Shown: piece by piece, positions 26,326 through 34,862 of the stretch
Layout: each line of letters begins with the position of its first letter
Position numbering within the stretch: position 1 is the first letter of the stretch
Origin: Sphingomonadales bacterium
GTDB lineage: Bacteria > Pseudomonadota > Alphaproteobacteria > Sphingomonadales > Sphingomonadaceae
Reading direction: 5' to 3'
NCBI GenBank assembly: GCA_016720115.1
Contig: JADJXT010000001.1
Location: 744,001 to 808,000, forward strand
Length of the DNA stretch: 64,000 bases
Notes under the pieces: model-generated
Told to the model about the DNA's origin: nothing
The model's input: the letters and a program-made list of their open reading frames with translations, nothing else
The model's database searches: none
Translations under genes and position numbers: made by a program

Positions 26326-26441
26326 ATATTTAGCCGCGCATCGGTGCGCTCTGTGACTTGAATGTAAAATATCCTCTGCTAGACAGCCTCCTTTACAAAT
26401 TCAAAAAGGGCGTAGACCCTTTGCACACAAGGCATTTTGGA

Positions 26442-26585
26442 ATGGAAGACAGGGTGTTGGTTGCTGTTGCTTTGGTCGCCGCCATGGTTGCGATCGGGGC
26501 TTGGCTGCTGGTCCGTAGAATCAACGCAAAGCGCGCGTTTGAGTATCGTCAATCGGGGCGAGGTAAGAACAGCGAAGCCGAATGA
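26442..26585 (+). CDS. Putative small single-span membrane protein
   Basis: A 47-residue frame, MEDRVLVAVALVAAMVAIGAW and onward, with one strong membrane helix (residues 5-25) followed by a basic tail (RRINAKRAFEYRQ). The ribosome site is weak (TTTTGGA). A TTG start 84 bases upstream would lengthen it. It ends three bases before the end of the convergent DUF1801 gene. No homologue is recognised; membrane-helix character makes it more than a random frame. Confidence 0.4.
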   Translation: MEDRVLVAVALVAAMVAIGAWLLVRRINAKRAFEYRQSGRGKNSEAE

Positions 26586-26587
26586 AA

Positions 26588-27016
26588 TCAGGCAGGTGGA
26601 TATTTTTCCGCCATCCAGATGAGCGATCGGGCGCACAACTCCTCCAGCACCGTTTCGTCAATGTCCGCCAGCTTTCTGACATAGAGGCAGGATTTTCCGG
26701 TCTTGTGCTTGCCGAGCCTGGCCATCAATTCTGCATGGCCGTCGAGCCCGTCCACCAGATACAGCACCGTCTGCCCCTTGCGCGGGGAAAAGCCGATGCG
26801 GCACATGTCGCCCTCATGTCCGCTGTCGTAGCGGTAATGATAGCTGCCAAAGCCGATGATCGTGGGCCCCCACATTTTTGCCGGTTCGCCCGTAAGCCGC
26901 TCCATCATCGCGCGGATTTTGTTCGCGTCGTCGCGCTGGCCGGAGTTGGCAACGGCGTCGATAAAGGCATCGACGCTGACTTCGGTTGGCTTGGTCTTGA
27001 TTTCCGTTTTTGCCAT
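26588..27016 (-). CDS. DUF1801 domain protein
   Basis: A 142-residue soluble protein. The motifs MWGPTIIGFGSYHYRYDSGHEGD and RIGFSPRKGQTVLYLV identify DUF1801, a small alpha/beta domain of unknown function found in many bacteria. The start MAKTEIKTKPTEVSVDAFI is family-like. It diverges from the manganese riboswitch transcript, whose 5' end must lie within about 45 bp of this start. Confidence 0.85.
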   Translation of the reverse strand: MAKTEIKTKPTEVSVDAFIDAVANSGQRDDANKIRAMMERLTGEPAKMWGPTIIGFGSYHYRYDSGHEGDMCRIGFSPRKGQTVLYLVDGLDGHAELMARLGKHKTGKSCLYVRKLADIDETVLEELCARSLIWMAEKYPPA

Positions 27017-27059
27017 GGCTTGCTTCCTTCGGCCTGCTCCCCTAGAGGCTAGCCCGTCA

Positions 27060-27147
27060 TCTGGGGAGTAGCCAGCCGTTTCGATAGCGAAGCGGGACAT
27101 GCGTCAACATATTTGGCCGAGAGGCCATGGTGCATGTGGGGCCAAGA
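27060..27147 (+). promoter_or_regulatory. yybP-ykoY manganese riboswitch
   Basis: The conserved elements appear in order: GGGGAGTAGC near the 5' end, a hairpin around AGCCGTTTCGATAGCGAAGC, ATGCGTCAACATATTTGG, a GGCCGAGAGGCC hairpin, and GTGGGGCCAAG at the 3' end, which can close the basal helix with TCTGG. These are the hallmarks of the Mn2+-sensing yybP-ykoY aptamer. The expression platform would be the following 110 bp, which contains a GC-rich helix (GGCTGGGCGGGG with CCTGCCCGGCCCC) ending close to the start codon of the exporter gene. Confidence 0.88.
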
Positions 27148-27261
27148 GGCGCAACGCGCCAGGCGGTTCAAGGCGAGACCAATGGCATCGGCGGTCCGTT
27201 CCGGCTGGGCGGGGCTGCTGGTGGCATTGCGTCTGTTTCCTGCCCGGCCCCGGAAGTTCCC

Positions 27262-27828
27262 ATGGAAGCCTTTTTCGCCTCTACCGCTGTTGTTGCCTTT
27301 GCCGAGATTGGCGACAAGACGATGCTGCTCGCCATTTTGCTGGCGACGCGTTTTCGGCAGCCATTGCCGATCATCGGCGGCATCTTCGCCGCTACCCTGC
27401 TCAACCATGCACTCGCGGCACTTGCAGGCCAGCAAATCGCCGGATTGCTCGACGCTCCCTGGTTCCGCTGGTCGGTGGCGCTGGGTTTTGTCGCGATGGC
27501 GCTGTGGACGCTGGTCCCCGACAAGATCGACGAGGATGAGGGTGAAGTCAGCCACAAGGGCAGTGTATTCGCAACGACCGCCATCGCCTTCTTCCTCGTC
27601 GAGATGGGCGACAAGACCCAGATCGCCACCGTGGCATTGGGGGCGCAATATCAATCGGTGCTGGCGGTTGCGGCGGGAACGACGCTCGGCATGATGCTGG
27701 CCAATGTGCCCGCCGTTTATCTGGGCGAAGAACTTGTGAAACGGGTTTCATTGCACGCGATGCGTTGGGTCGCGGCCGGGCTGTTTCTGGCGCTTGGTAC
27801 GTGGCAGATTTGGGAGCTCGCCGCCTAG
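27262..27828 (+). CDS. GDT1/TMEM165 (UPF0016) family manganese exporter
   Basis: A 188-residue inner-membrane cation/proton exchanger; bacterial members such as MneA export Mn2+. Two copies of the family motif E-x-G-D-K-[TS] are present: residues 15-20 (EIGDKT) and 114-119 (EMGDKT), one in each half of the pseudo-symmetric protein, with about six membrane helices. The upstream manganese riboswitch supports Mn2+ as the substrate. The start MEAFFASTAVVAFAE is placed after the riboswitch; a longer frame would overlap the aptamer. Confidence 0.93.
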   Translation: MEAFFASTAVVAFAEIGDKTMLLAILLATRFRQPLPIIGGIFAATLLNHALAALAGQQIAGLLDAPWFRWSVALGFVAMALWTLVPDKIDEDEGEVSHKGSVFATTAIAFFLVEMGDKTQIATVALGAQYQSVLAVAAGTTLGMMLANVPAVYLGEELVKRVSLHAMRWVAAGLFLALGTWQIWELAA

Positions 27829-27906
27829 GCACCGCATTGGGGCGGGTTGCACGTCTGCCTGCCCCCTGCTAGCGGCGCGCGACGATATTTGCGCAAAGGT
27901 TCTCCC

Positions 27907-29124
27907 ATGAAAGATTCGGTCAAACGTGTTGTCCTTGCCTATTCGGGCGGTCTCGACACCAGCGTCATCCTCAAATGGCTGCAGGTCGAATATGGCTGCG
28001 AGGTGGTGACCTTCACCGCCGATCTGGGCCAGGGCGAGGAACTGGAGCCCGCGCGCAAGAAGGCCGAGCTGATGGGCATCCCCGACCAGCACATCTATAT
28101 CGACGATCTGCGCGAGGAATTTGTCCGCGATTTCGTATTCCCGATGATGCGCGCCAATGCGCGTTATGAGGGCGACTATCTGCTCGGCACCTCGATCGCC
28201 CGCCCGCTGATCTCGAAGCGGCTGATCGAAATCGCCGCCGAAACCGGCGCCGATGCCATCGCGCACGGCGCGACCGGCAAGGGCAATGACCAGGTGCGCT
28301 TCGAACTGTCGGCCTATGCGCTCAACCCCGATATCAAGGTGATCGCCCCGTGGCGCGAATGGGATCTGACCAGCCGCACCCGCCTCATCGAATGGGCCGA
28401 ACAGCACCAGATCCCGGTGCCGAAGGACAAGCGCGGTGAAAGCCCCTTTTCGACCGACGCGAACCTGCTCCACACCTCGTCCGAGGGCAAATGCCTTGAA
28501 GATCCGTGGGAAGAAACCCCCGACTATGTCTATTCGCGCACCGTCAATCCGGAAGACGCGCCCGACGCGCCGGAATATATCACCATCGATTTTGAGAAAG
28601 GCGATGGGGTTGCGCTGAATGGCGAAGCGATGAGCCCGGCGACTTTGCTCGCCGCGCTCAACGATTTGGGTCGCAAGCATGGTATCGGTCGGCTCGATCT
28701 GGTCGAGAACCGCTTTGTCGGCATGAAGTCGCGCGGCATGTATGAAACGCCGGGCGGCGAAATCTATGCCCGCGCGCATCGCGGCATCGAAAGCATCACC
28801 CTCGATCGCGGCGCGGCGCATCTCAAGGATGAGCTGATGCCCAAATATGCCGAACTGATCTACAACGGCTTCTGGTTCAGCCCCGAGCGCGAGATGCTGC
28901 AGGCCGCCATCGATCACAGCCAGAGCAATGTCTCGGGCACGGTGCGGGTGAAGCTCTACAAGGGCAGCGCAAGCGTTGTCGGGCGCAAGTCGCCCAACAG
29001 CCTCTACAGCGAAAAGGTCGTGACCTTCGAGGATGACGCCGGCGCCTATGACCAGAAGGATGCGGCGGGTTTCATCAAATTGAACGCGCTGCGCCTGCGG
29101 TTGCTGGCTCAGAAGAAGCGCTGA
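27907..29124 (+). CDS. argG: Argininosuccinate synthase
   Basis: Joins citrulline and aspartate with ATP in arginine synthesis. It has 405 residues, the normal length. The ATP-binding N-type pyrophosphatase loop AYSGGLDTS is at residues 11-19, and GATGKGNDQVRFE and SPFSTDANLLHTSSEGK are substrate-binding hallmarks. The start MKDSVKRVVLAYSGG is standard. It follows the Mn exporter gene by 78 bp and could be partly co-transcribed with it. Confidence 0.97.
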   Translation: MKDSVKRVVLAYSGGLDTSVILKWLQVEYGCEVVTFTADLGQGEELEPARKKAELMGIPDQHIYIDDLREEFVRDFVFPMMRANARYEGDYLLGTSIARPLISKRLIEIAAETGADAIAHGATGKGNDQVRFELSAYALNPDIKVIAPWREWDLTSRTRLIEWAEQHQIPVPKDKRGESPFSTDANLLHTSSEGKCLEDPWEETPDYVYSRTVNPEDAPDAPEYITIDFEKGDGVALNGEAMSPATLLAALNDLGRKHGIGRLDLVENRFVGMKSRGMYETPGGEIYARAHRGIESITLDRGAAHLKDELMPKYAELIYNGFWFSPEREMLQAAIDHSQSNVSGTVRVKLYKGSASVVGRKSPNSLYSEKVVTFEDDAGAYDQKDAAGFIKLNALRLRLLAQKKR

Positions 29125-29136
29125 CGCCAAAGGGTT

Positions 29137-29208
29137 CGTCATCCCGAACTTGTTTCGGGATAACAAGCGGCGCTGGCATGTTGTCCTGAAACAAGTTCAG
29201 GACGACGA
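29137..29208. repeat. GTCATCCCGAAC palindromic repeat
   Basis: CGTCATCCCGAACTTGTTTC on the left and the near complement GAAACAAGTTCAGGACGACG on the right, with a small inner spacer. It fills most of the argG-amj gap. It is non-coding and may fold into a long hairpin in the transcript. Confidence 0.8.
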
Positions 29209-29219
29209 TAAGGGTGAAT

Positions 29220-30023
29220 ATGGATTGGCCGCTTTTCAACATCTGCCTGCTGACGCTGGTCATCCACCTGATCGGCGCGCTCGCCTACGCTGCGCGCATT
29301 GCCGGGGTGCGCACGCACAAGATCGCGCTCAGCTTCGCCTTGTTCAACGTGCTCGTGCTCGTCTCGCGCACCTCGAACAGTTTTCTCGGCCCCTTCCTTG
29401 CCAAGCGGATCGAAAATGCGATTGCCGACGGCAGTGGCGAACGGTTGCTGATGGACATGCGGCTGGTGCTGCTCGCTGCAACGGTCGCGACGGTGCTTGG
29501 GGCGCTGGCGGTGCCAACGGTGCAGCGCTGGTTCACCGCCGCCATCGATGAATTCCAGCATCACCGCTCGGTCGCCAAATTGCTGTGGAGCGCTATGACG
29601 CCCAAAGGCATGAAAACTGTGGCAAAGGCGGTGAAGCTGCCGAGCAGCCAGCATCTGAAACTGTGGACCAAGCCTGCCGCGGTATCGTGGCGGGTGATTG
29701 CGATGAATGTGGTGGCGCAGGCGCTGCTCACCGTAGGCGTGATTGCCTCGCTCTACGCGGGTTACCTTCACCCCGAATTCCGCGTTACGGCTTCGCAATT
29801 GTCGGCGGTGGTCAATGGTTTCGCGACCATCCTGCTCTTCGTGCTGATCGACCCGCAACTCTCGGTGATGACCGACGATGTCGTCGAAGGCCGGGTGAGC
29901 CAGCCCGAATATCGCCGCACCATCGTCTGGCTGTCGATGAGCCGGATTGCAGGCACGGTGTTGGCGCAAGCCATGCTGGTCCCGGCAGCGGCGCTGATCG
30001 TCTGGGTTGCTGTTCGCGTTTAG
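29220..30023 (+). CDS. amj: Lipid II flippase of the Amj family
   Basis: A 267-residue inner-membrane protein with about six helices. Amj is an alternative to MurJ that moves lipid II across the membrane for peptidoglycan synthesis. Family-like segments are the N-terminal LLTLVIHLIGALAYAARIAGVRT and the RTSNSFLGPF motif. The ATG has AAGGGTGA just upstream; a GTG two codons earlier is possible. No MurJ homologue is in the window. The family call is from sequence recall. Confidence 0.82.
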   Translation: MDWPLFNICLLTLVIHLIGALAYAARIAGVRTHKIALSFALFNVLVLVSRTSNSFLGPFLAKRIENAIADGSGERLLMDMRLVLLAATVATVLGALAVPTVQRWFTAAIDEFQHHRSVAKLLWSAMTPKGMKTVAKAVKLPSSQHLKLWTKPAAVSWRVIAMNVVAQALLTVGVIASLYAGYLHPEFRVTASQLSAVVNGFATILLFVLIDPQLSVMTDDVVEGRVSQPEYRRTIVWLSMSRIAGTVLAQAMLVPAAALIVWVAVRV

Positions 30024-30072
30024 GCGGTTAGGCAATCGCTTTCTTAACCCTTTTCCGCTATTTGCGCAGGCT

Positions 30073-31428
30073 GTGATCAAGGCTGAAACCCATGCGTCTG
30101 ATACGCGCCCAACCTCTGCCGTTAGCACTGCCGTCGGTGTAGCCGGGCTGGCGGGGTTGGCGCTGGCCGTGGTGATCGCGCGCAATATTGGCGCAATCTT
30201 TGACGCGTTTGGGTTTCCGGGTTGGCCGGAACGGGCGGACGGGCCTTTGTCCGCGCTCGCGGCGGTTGCGGCCTGCGCGTTGCCGATGGTGCTCTGGTCG
30301 CTCATTGTCGACAAGGTGCACCGGCGTCCCTCGACCGGGCTGGACTGGTCGTTGAGGCGACCGGTTGCCGAGGTTCTCGACACCAGCATCGTCAAGATTG
30401 CAGGGCTGTGGGCAACCTGGGCAGGGATTGCCGCGCTCTATATGCTGTGCCGCTGGTATTGGGCGGGGAACTATCTGTTCTCGATGGAAGTATTTGCGCT
30501 CATCGCCATCCCGCTGGTGATCGTGTCAGTGCCCTATGTCGTCTGGCTTGACCGGTACATGGTCAATCCGCGCGATGGCGGGTGGCATTTCGGGGCGTGG
30601 ATTGCTGGGCGCGATGACTGGGATGGCGAAGAGATTCGCCACCATCTGCGCGCCTGGGCGGTGAAGGGCTTTTTCCTTGCTTTCATGATTTCGATCGTGC
30701 CGCCGGGATTCCGAGATCTGGTGAACATGAATTTTGCCGAAGTCTGGCACAATCCGGTCTGGCTGGCCAACGCGCTGATCACGACGATGTTCGTCGTCGA
30801 CGTGCAGTTTGCAACCGTGGGCTACGCGCTGACGATGAAACCGCTGGATGCGCATATCCGCACCGCCAACCCCTATCTATCGGGCTGGGTCGCGGCGCTG
30901 ATCTGCTACCCGCCCTTCATCCTGATGAACAATGGCGGGCCGCTCGACTATCATGTCGCCACCAGCGACTGGGCGTTCTGGTTTGAAGGGCAGACAGCGC
31001 TGCTTTGGGTCTGGGGGGCAGTGCTGGTTATCCTGACCGGAATTTACGCCTGGGCAACCGTTGTCTTTGGCCTGCGATTTTCGAACCTGACGCATCGCGG
31101 CATATTGACCCATGGGCCCTATGGCTGGACCAGGCACCCCGCCTATGTCAGCAAAAATGCCTATTGGTGGCTGGCGACGCTGCCTTTCCTTGTGACCAGC
31201 GGCAATATGACCGACATGGTGCGCAATACGGCGCTGCTCGCGCTGGTCAGCGCGGTCTATTACTGGCGCGCCAAGACCGAGGAAAAGCATCTGATGGCTG
31301 ACCCGGCCTATGCCGAATATGCCGCATGGATGAATCGCAATGCGCCGATCACGCGCGGCTTCAACCGGCTGCGTGCAGTGCTCGGTTCAAGGATCAGGAC
31401 GAACGCCCCGGCGCATCCTGCCGAATAG
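30073..31428 (+). CDS. Multi-span membrane protein with ICMT-like methyltransferase C-terminus
   Basis: A membrane protein of about 451 residues with roughly ten hydrophobic segments. The C-terminal part (GLRFSNLTHRGILTHGPYGWTRHPAYVSKNAYWW, then EEKHLMADPAYAEYAAWM) matches the isoprenylcysteine carboxyl methyltransferase/PEMT-like group: GPY-x-x-x-RHP-x-Y and a late E-E-x-x-L segment bind S-adenosylmethionine. The N-terminal 300 residues are not recognised. The start is uncertain: the GTG used here has GCAGG close upstream, while a TTG 66 bases earlier would overlap amj by 17 bp. The substrate is unknown. Confidence 0.75.
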   Translation: MIKAETHASDTRPTSAVSTAVGVAGLAGLALAVVIARNIGAIFDAFGFPGWPERADGPLSALAAVAACALPMVLWSLIVDKVHRRPSTGLDWSLRRPVAEVLDTSIVKIAGLWATWAGIAALYMLCRWYWAGNYLFSMEVFALIAIPLVIVSVPYVVWLDRYMVNPRDGGWHFGAWIAGRDDWDGEEIRHHLRAWAVKGFFLAFMISIVPPGFRDLVNMNFAEVWHNPVWLANALITTMFVVDVQFATVGYALTMKPLDAHIRTANPYLSGWVAALICYPPFILMNNGGPLDYHVATSDWAFWFEGQTALLWVWGAVLVILTGIYAWATVVFGLRFSNLTHRGILTHGPYGWTRHPAYVSKNAYWWLATLPFLVTSGNMTDMVRNTALLALVSAVYYWRAKTEEKHLMADPAYAEYAAWMNRNAPITRGFNRLRAVLGSRIRTNAPAHPAE

Positions 31429-31488
31429 GGGTTTAACCGCACACTTAATATGATAGCCTTCCTCCATATTAGAGGAGGAGAGTCGGCC

Positions 31489-33237
31489 ATGCATGATATG
31501 GTAATCCGCGGCGGGACGATCGTCGACGGCACAGGCGCAGCGCGCTTCACAGGTGACATTGCAATCGACAATGGGCTTATCAGCCAGATCGGCAAGGTCA
31601 GCGGCGGTGGCAGGGAAGAGATTGACGCCAGCGGCATGGTCGTCGCGCCCGGTTGGGTCGATGTACACACCCATTATGACGGTCAGGCCACCTGGGATCA
31701 GGAAATGGCCCCGTCGAGCTGGCATGGCGTCACCACCGTCATCATGGGCAATTGCGGCGTCGGTTTCGCCCCGGCTAAGCCTGACCGCCATGAATGGCTG
31801 ATCAGCCTGATGGAAGGGGTCGAGGATATTCCGGGCACGGCCTTGTCCGAGGGCATGAGCTGGAATTGGGAAACTTTCCCCGAATATCTGGACGAGCTGG
31901 AGCGGATGCCGCGCACAGTCGATATCGGCACCCATGTGCCCCATGGCGCGGTGCGCGCCTATGTGCTGGGCGATCGTGAACAGCCCGGGGCTATCCCTAC
32001 CAGCGAAGATATTTCCGAAATGTCGCGCATCGTTGAAGAAGGCGTGCGTGCGGGCGCGCTCGGCTTTTCAACTTCGCGCACTGTGTTGCACCGTTCGGTC
32101 GACGGCGAGCTGGTTCCGGGAACCACCGCAACGGCGGAAGAACTGATCGAAATCGGTCGCGGCATGGGGCGCGTCGGTTATGGCGTTTTCGAAATGGCGT
32201 CCGATCTGATGCGCGAGTGGGACGAGTTTGGCTGGATGGGCCAGTTGAGCCGCGAAACCGGGCTGCCGGTCACCTTCGCTGCCTTGCAGTCGATCGCCAA
32301 GGAACAGCCGCTTGACGAGCAGATTCAGCGGATGCGGGCCGAGAATGACAATGGCGCCAATATCGTCGCGCAGATTGCCTTGCGCGGCAATGGCATCATC
32401 ATGGCATGGCAGGGCACCGTCCACCCCTTCCGCCTGCGCCCGAGCTGGCAGGCGATTGCCGAACTGCCCTGGGCCGAACAAAAGGCGAAGCTGCTCGATC
32501 CGGCATTCAGGGCGCAGCTGCTTTCCGAAGCCGATGATTACAGCCAGGTTCCCGAAGAGCTGAAGGGTGTGGCATGGATCGTCTCGTCCGGCTGGGCGAT
32601 GCAGTTCGAAATGGATGACGACTTCGACTATGAACCGCAGGCGGATGCCAGCATCGCCACGCGGTCGGCAGCCAAGGGGGTGAGCCCGCAAGAATATGCC
32701 TATGACATGCTGTGCGCGAATGAAGGCACGGGCTTCATCTATCTGCCGCTGCTCAACTATGCCGACGGTAATCTCGATTTCCTTGAGGCACTGCAGGAAT
32801 CGGATGATACCGTGAACTCGCTGTCGGACGGAGGCGCGCATTGCGGCACGATCTGCGATGCAGCTTCGCCGACTTTCATGCTCCAGCACTGGGTGCGCGA
32901 TCGCAAGCGTGGCAAGCGGATCAGCCTCGAAAATGCCGTGAAGCGCCAGTGCCGGGATACGGCTGTGCTCTATGGCCTTGAAGATCGCGGGGTTTTGGCT
33001 CCCGGTTATCTGGCCGATCTCAACATCATCGATATGGACAGGATCAAGCTCGGCAAGCCCTGGTTGGCCTTTGATCTGCCCGCAGGCGGCAAGCGGCTTC
33101 TGCAAAAGGCTGATGGCTATATGTGCACCATCAAGTCAGGACAGGTGACCTTCAGAAATGGCGAATGTCTGGGCGTTTATCCCGGCGCGCTGATCCGTGG
33201 TCCGCAACGGGTTGAATTGGCGATTGCCGCCGAATAG
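31489..33237 (+). CDS. Amidohydrolase of the N-acyl-D-amino-acid deacylase family
   Basis: A 582-residue enzyme of the D-aminoacylase/urease-like superfamily. Metal-binding H60 and H62 lie in DVHTHYDGQ with D64, and the bridging cysteine of this family is C89 in MGNCGVGF. The C-terminal SLSDGGAHCGTICDA carries the catalytic Asp. VRGALGFSTSRT-type segments are typical. It probably cleaves N-acyl-D-amino acids or related cyclic amides. An excellent ribosome site, AGAGGAGGAG, precedes the ATG. It is followed by a strong terminator and starts its own transcript or ends the one from amj. Confidence 0.9.
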   Translation: MHDMVIRGGTIVDGTGAARFTGDIAIDNGLISQIGKVSGGGREEIDASGMVVAPGWVDVHTHYDGQATWDQEMAPSSWHGVTTVIMGNCGVGFAPAKPDRHEWLISLMEGVEDIPGTALSEGMSWNWETFPEYLDELERMPRTVDIGTHVPHGAVRAYVLGDREQPGAIPTSEDISEMSRIVEEGVRAGALGFSTSRTVLHRSVDGELVPGTTATAEELIEIGRGMGRVGYGVFEMASDLMREWDEFGWMGQLSRETGLPVTFAALQSIAKEQPLDEQIQRMRAENDNGANIVAQIALRGNGIIMAWQGTVHPFRLRPSWQAIAELPWAEQKAKLLDPAFRAQLLSEADDYSQVPEELKGVAWIVSSGWAMQFEMDDDFDYEPQADASIATRSAAKGVSPQEYAYDMLCANEGTGFIYLPLLNYADGNLDFLEALQESDDTVNSLSDGGAHCGTICDAASPTFMLQHWVRDRKRGKRISLENAVKRQCRDTAVLYGLEDRGVLAPGYLADLNIIDMDRIKLGKPWLAFDLPAGGKRLLQKADGYMCTIKSGQVTFRNGECLGVYPGALIRGPQRVELAIAAE

Positions 33238-33260
33238 TCCTGTCAATTGTCGGAATTTGG

Positions 33261-33291
33261 TGGGGCGCCCATTGCGGCGCCCCATTTTTTT
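33261..33291 (+). terminator. Rho-independent terminator after amidohydrolase
   Basis: TGGGGCGCC pairs perfectly with GGCGCCCCA across a six-base loop and is followed by seven T residues. Confidence 0.9.
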
Positions 33292-33397
33292 CGTGCCTAA
33301 TTTTCGTTTAACCCCGCCTCTCGGTGCGAAGTTAACCAGCGTTGGCGATATGTTTCTTCACCAGAAAAAATGGTCTTTTGTTCAGGAGGAAAATGGA

Positions 33398-33649
33398 ATG
33401 TCGCCCGATACCGCTTTGGTAGCCATAACATCGCTCGGCTTTGCTTCGGTGTTTCTCGCGCTGGTTATCGGGCTGACTGATGGCGATGCAAAATCGCTCG
33501 TTACCTCTGTTTCAAGCCTGACACCCACTGCGCGCAAGCAGGCCCAGATTGCCCATCTCGACTATCTGACCGGCGTTGCCGACGAAGCGATCGAAGCGCG
33601 GCGCAACGGCAAAAAGCTCGGGCGCTGGGAAGGCGAAAATTTGCGCTGA
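33398..33649 (+). CDS. Small single-span membrane protein
   Basis: An 83-residue protein starting MSPDTALVAITSLGFASVFL. One membrane helix covers about residues 5-27 and the rest is hydrophilic and basic (EAIEARRNGKKLGRW). The ribosome site AGGAGGA lies seven bases before the ATG, which is a strong sign that it is a real gene. It sits as an isolated transcription unit between two rho-independent terminators. The family is not recognised. Confidence 0.72.
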   Translation: MSPDTALVAITSLGFASVFLALVIGLTDGDAKSLVTSVSSLTPTARKQAQIAHLDYLTGVADEAIEARRNGKKLGRWEGENLR

Positions 33650-33717
33650 AATTCTGGGGACGCCCTGGTCCACCGCGGTTAGCCATCCACGCAGGCGCCG
33701 CATAGTCCCCAGTTAAT

Positions 33718-33755
33718 GGCGGTCGTGCCACACCCCCGGCACGGCCGCCTTTTTC
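33718..33755 (+). terminator. Rho-independent terminator after small membrane protein
   Basis: GGCGGTCGTGCC pairs with GGCACGGCCGCC across ACACCCCC and is followed by TTTTT. The hairpin can also serve the convergent lipoprotein gene from the other side, though without a good T-tract there. Confidence 0.85.
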
Positions 33756-33770
33756 TTGTCTGATAGCCAG

Positions 33771-34634
33771 TCAGTTTTCCTGCACATTGTTGCGGGGTGA
33801 GCGCGGATGGCCTCCGGCGGGCCGTGCCGCACGCGGTTGTGCGGCAGGCGCGGCGGCCCCTTGCTGCCTTTGCGGCGCGGCAGGTGCCTGCCAGCTACGG
33901 CGGCTGCCGCTATCGCCGCTGCGCGGGGTTGCCCCGTCACCGCTGCGACGCCAGTTGCGACCATCGCCGCGTGCTGCCGGTGGCGGCGTCTGGGGCGCTG
34001 CTGCCTGCGGAACCTGTTGGGCGGCACCACGTCCATTTTGCGACCAGTCGCGCCTCCGTTCCCCGCTGCCATCGCCTCTGCGTCCATCGCTGCGACGATC
34101 GCCTTGCCGGACGTCGGAATTACCATTGCCAACTGCATTGGGATTGCGGTTGCGCGGACGGCCTTCTTCAACGCGGCCACCATTCTGTTCCGACCAGCCG
34201 ATTGCGCCATTGGCGCCGCTATAGCCCTGACGCCTGCTGTCATTGCCCCTGCGGCCATCATGCCCGTCGCGTCGACCATTATGTTCGCGATACCATTCGT
34301 GGCGGCGCCCCGCCCAATAACGGCGATGGTTGTCGTGCATGGTATAGCGCCTGCCACCGCGATCGAAGATGTAGAAGCCATAGCCGGGATACCAGTAATC
34401 CTGATACCAGCCGCCACCATAGCCTATGTTGTAGAAACCGCCGCGATAGTCGCAGTCATAATAACTGTCGAAGGCGCTGTAAGGATCGCAGCCATAGCCG
34501 TCATCGTAATATCCATAGCCATCGTCATAATAGCCAAGGCCGACGCCTGCGTCGTAATAGCACGCCGAAAGCCCCATGGTCGCGGCACCAAGTGCTGCGA
34601 TCCGCGCTGCCAGTTTTGCACGCATTCCCGTCAT
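33771..34634 (-). CDS. Low-complexity Tyr/Gly- and Arg-rich lipoprotein
   Basis: A 287-residue lipoprotein with lipobox LSAC. The mature protein has three zones: a Tyr/Gly/Asp-rich start (YYDDGYGYYDDGYG), a YxFY beta-like segment (PGYGFYIFDRGGRRYTMHD), and a long disordered tail rich in Arg, Gly, Asn, Gln, Pro and Ala. It may be a cell-surface or periplasmic structural protein; no named family. The ATG of MTGMRAKLAARI has GGGGTAAG nine bases upstream; an ATG three codons later is possible. Confidence 0.78.
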   Translation of the reverse strand: MTGMRAKLAARIAALGAATMGLSACYYDAGVGLGYYDDGYGYYDDGYGCDPYSAFDSYYDCDYRGGFYNIGYGGGWYQDYWYPGYGFYIFDRGGRRYTMHDNHRRYWAGRRHEWYREHNGRRDGHDGRRGNDSRRQGYSGANGAIGWSEQNGGRVEEGRPRNRNPNAVGNGNSDVRQGDRRSDGRRGDGSGERRRDWSQNGRGAAQQVPQAAAPQTPPPAARGDGRNWRRSGDGATPRSGDSGSRRSWQAPAAPQRQQGAAAPAAQPRAARPAGGHPRSPRNNVQEN

Positions 34635-34862
34635 AAGACTTACCCCAATATGTACCCGTCGGCTCTGTTTCCCAGCTGGCCGATTCGCAAGCACGGTCAA
34701 TCGTAAGTCGCAAATTGCGCTTCGCCAGTTGAATTGCGTCTGAATGATGATGTTGGCTGCTGTTCAGCTTTGTAACCCAGTCTGATAGCGCACTTGCACC
34801 TTATTAACACGGATGGCAGTAAGGTGCTCAACCATACAAGCAAAACAGACCGGAGATCTTCC

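Noticed and set aside
27748..29166. Minus-strand frame of 472 codons opposite argG
   Set aside because: The plus strand encodes a full-length argininosuccinate synthase; the opposite frame is a by-product of codon bias.
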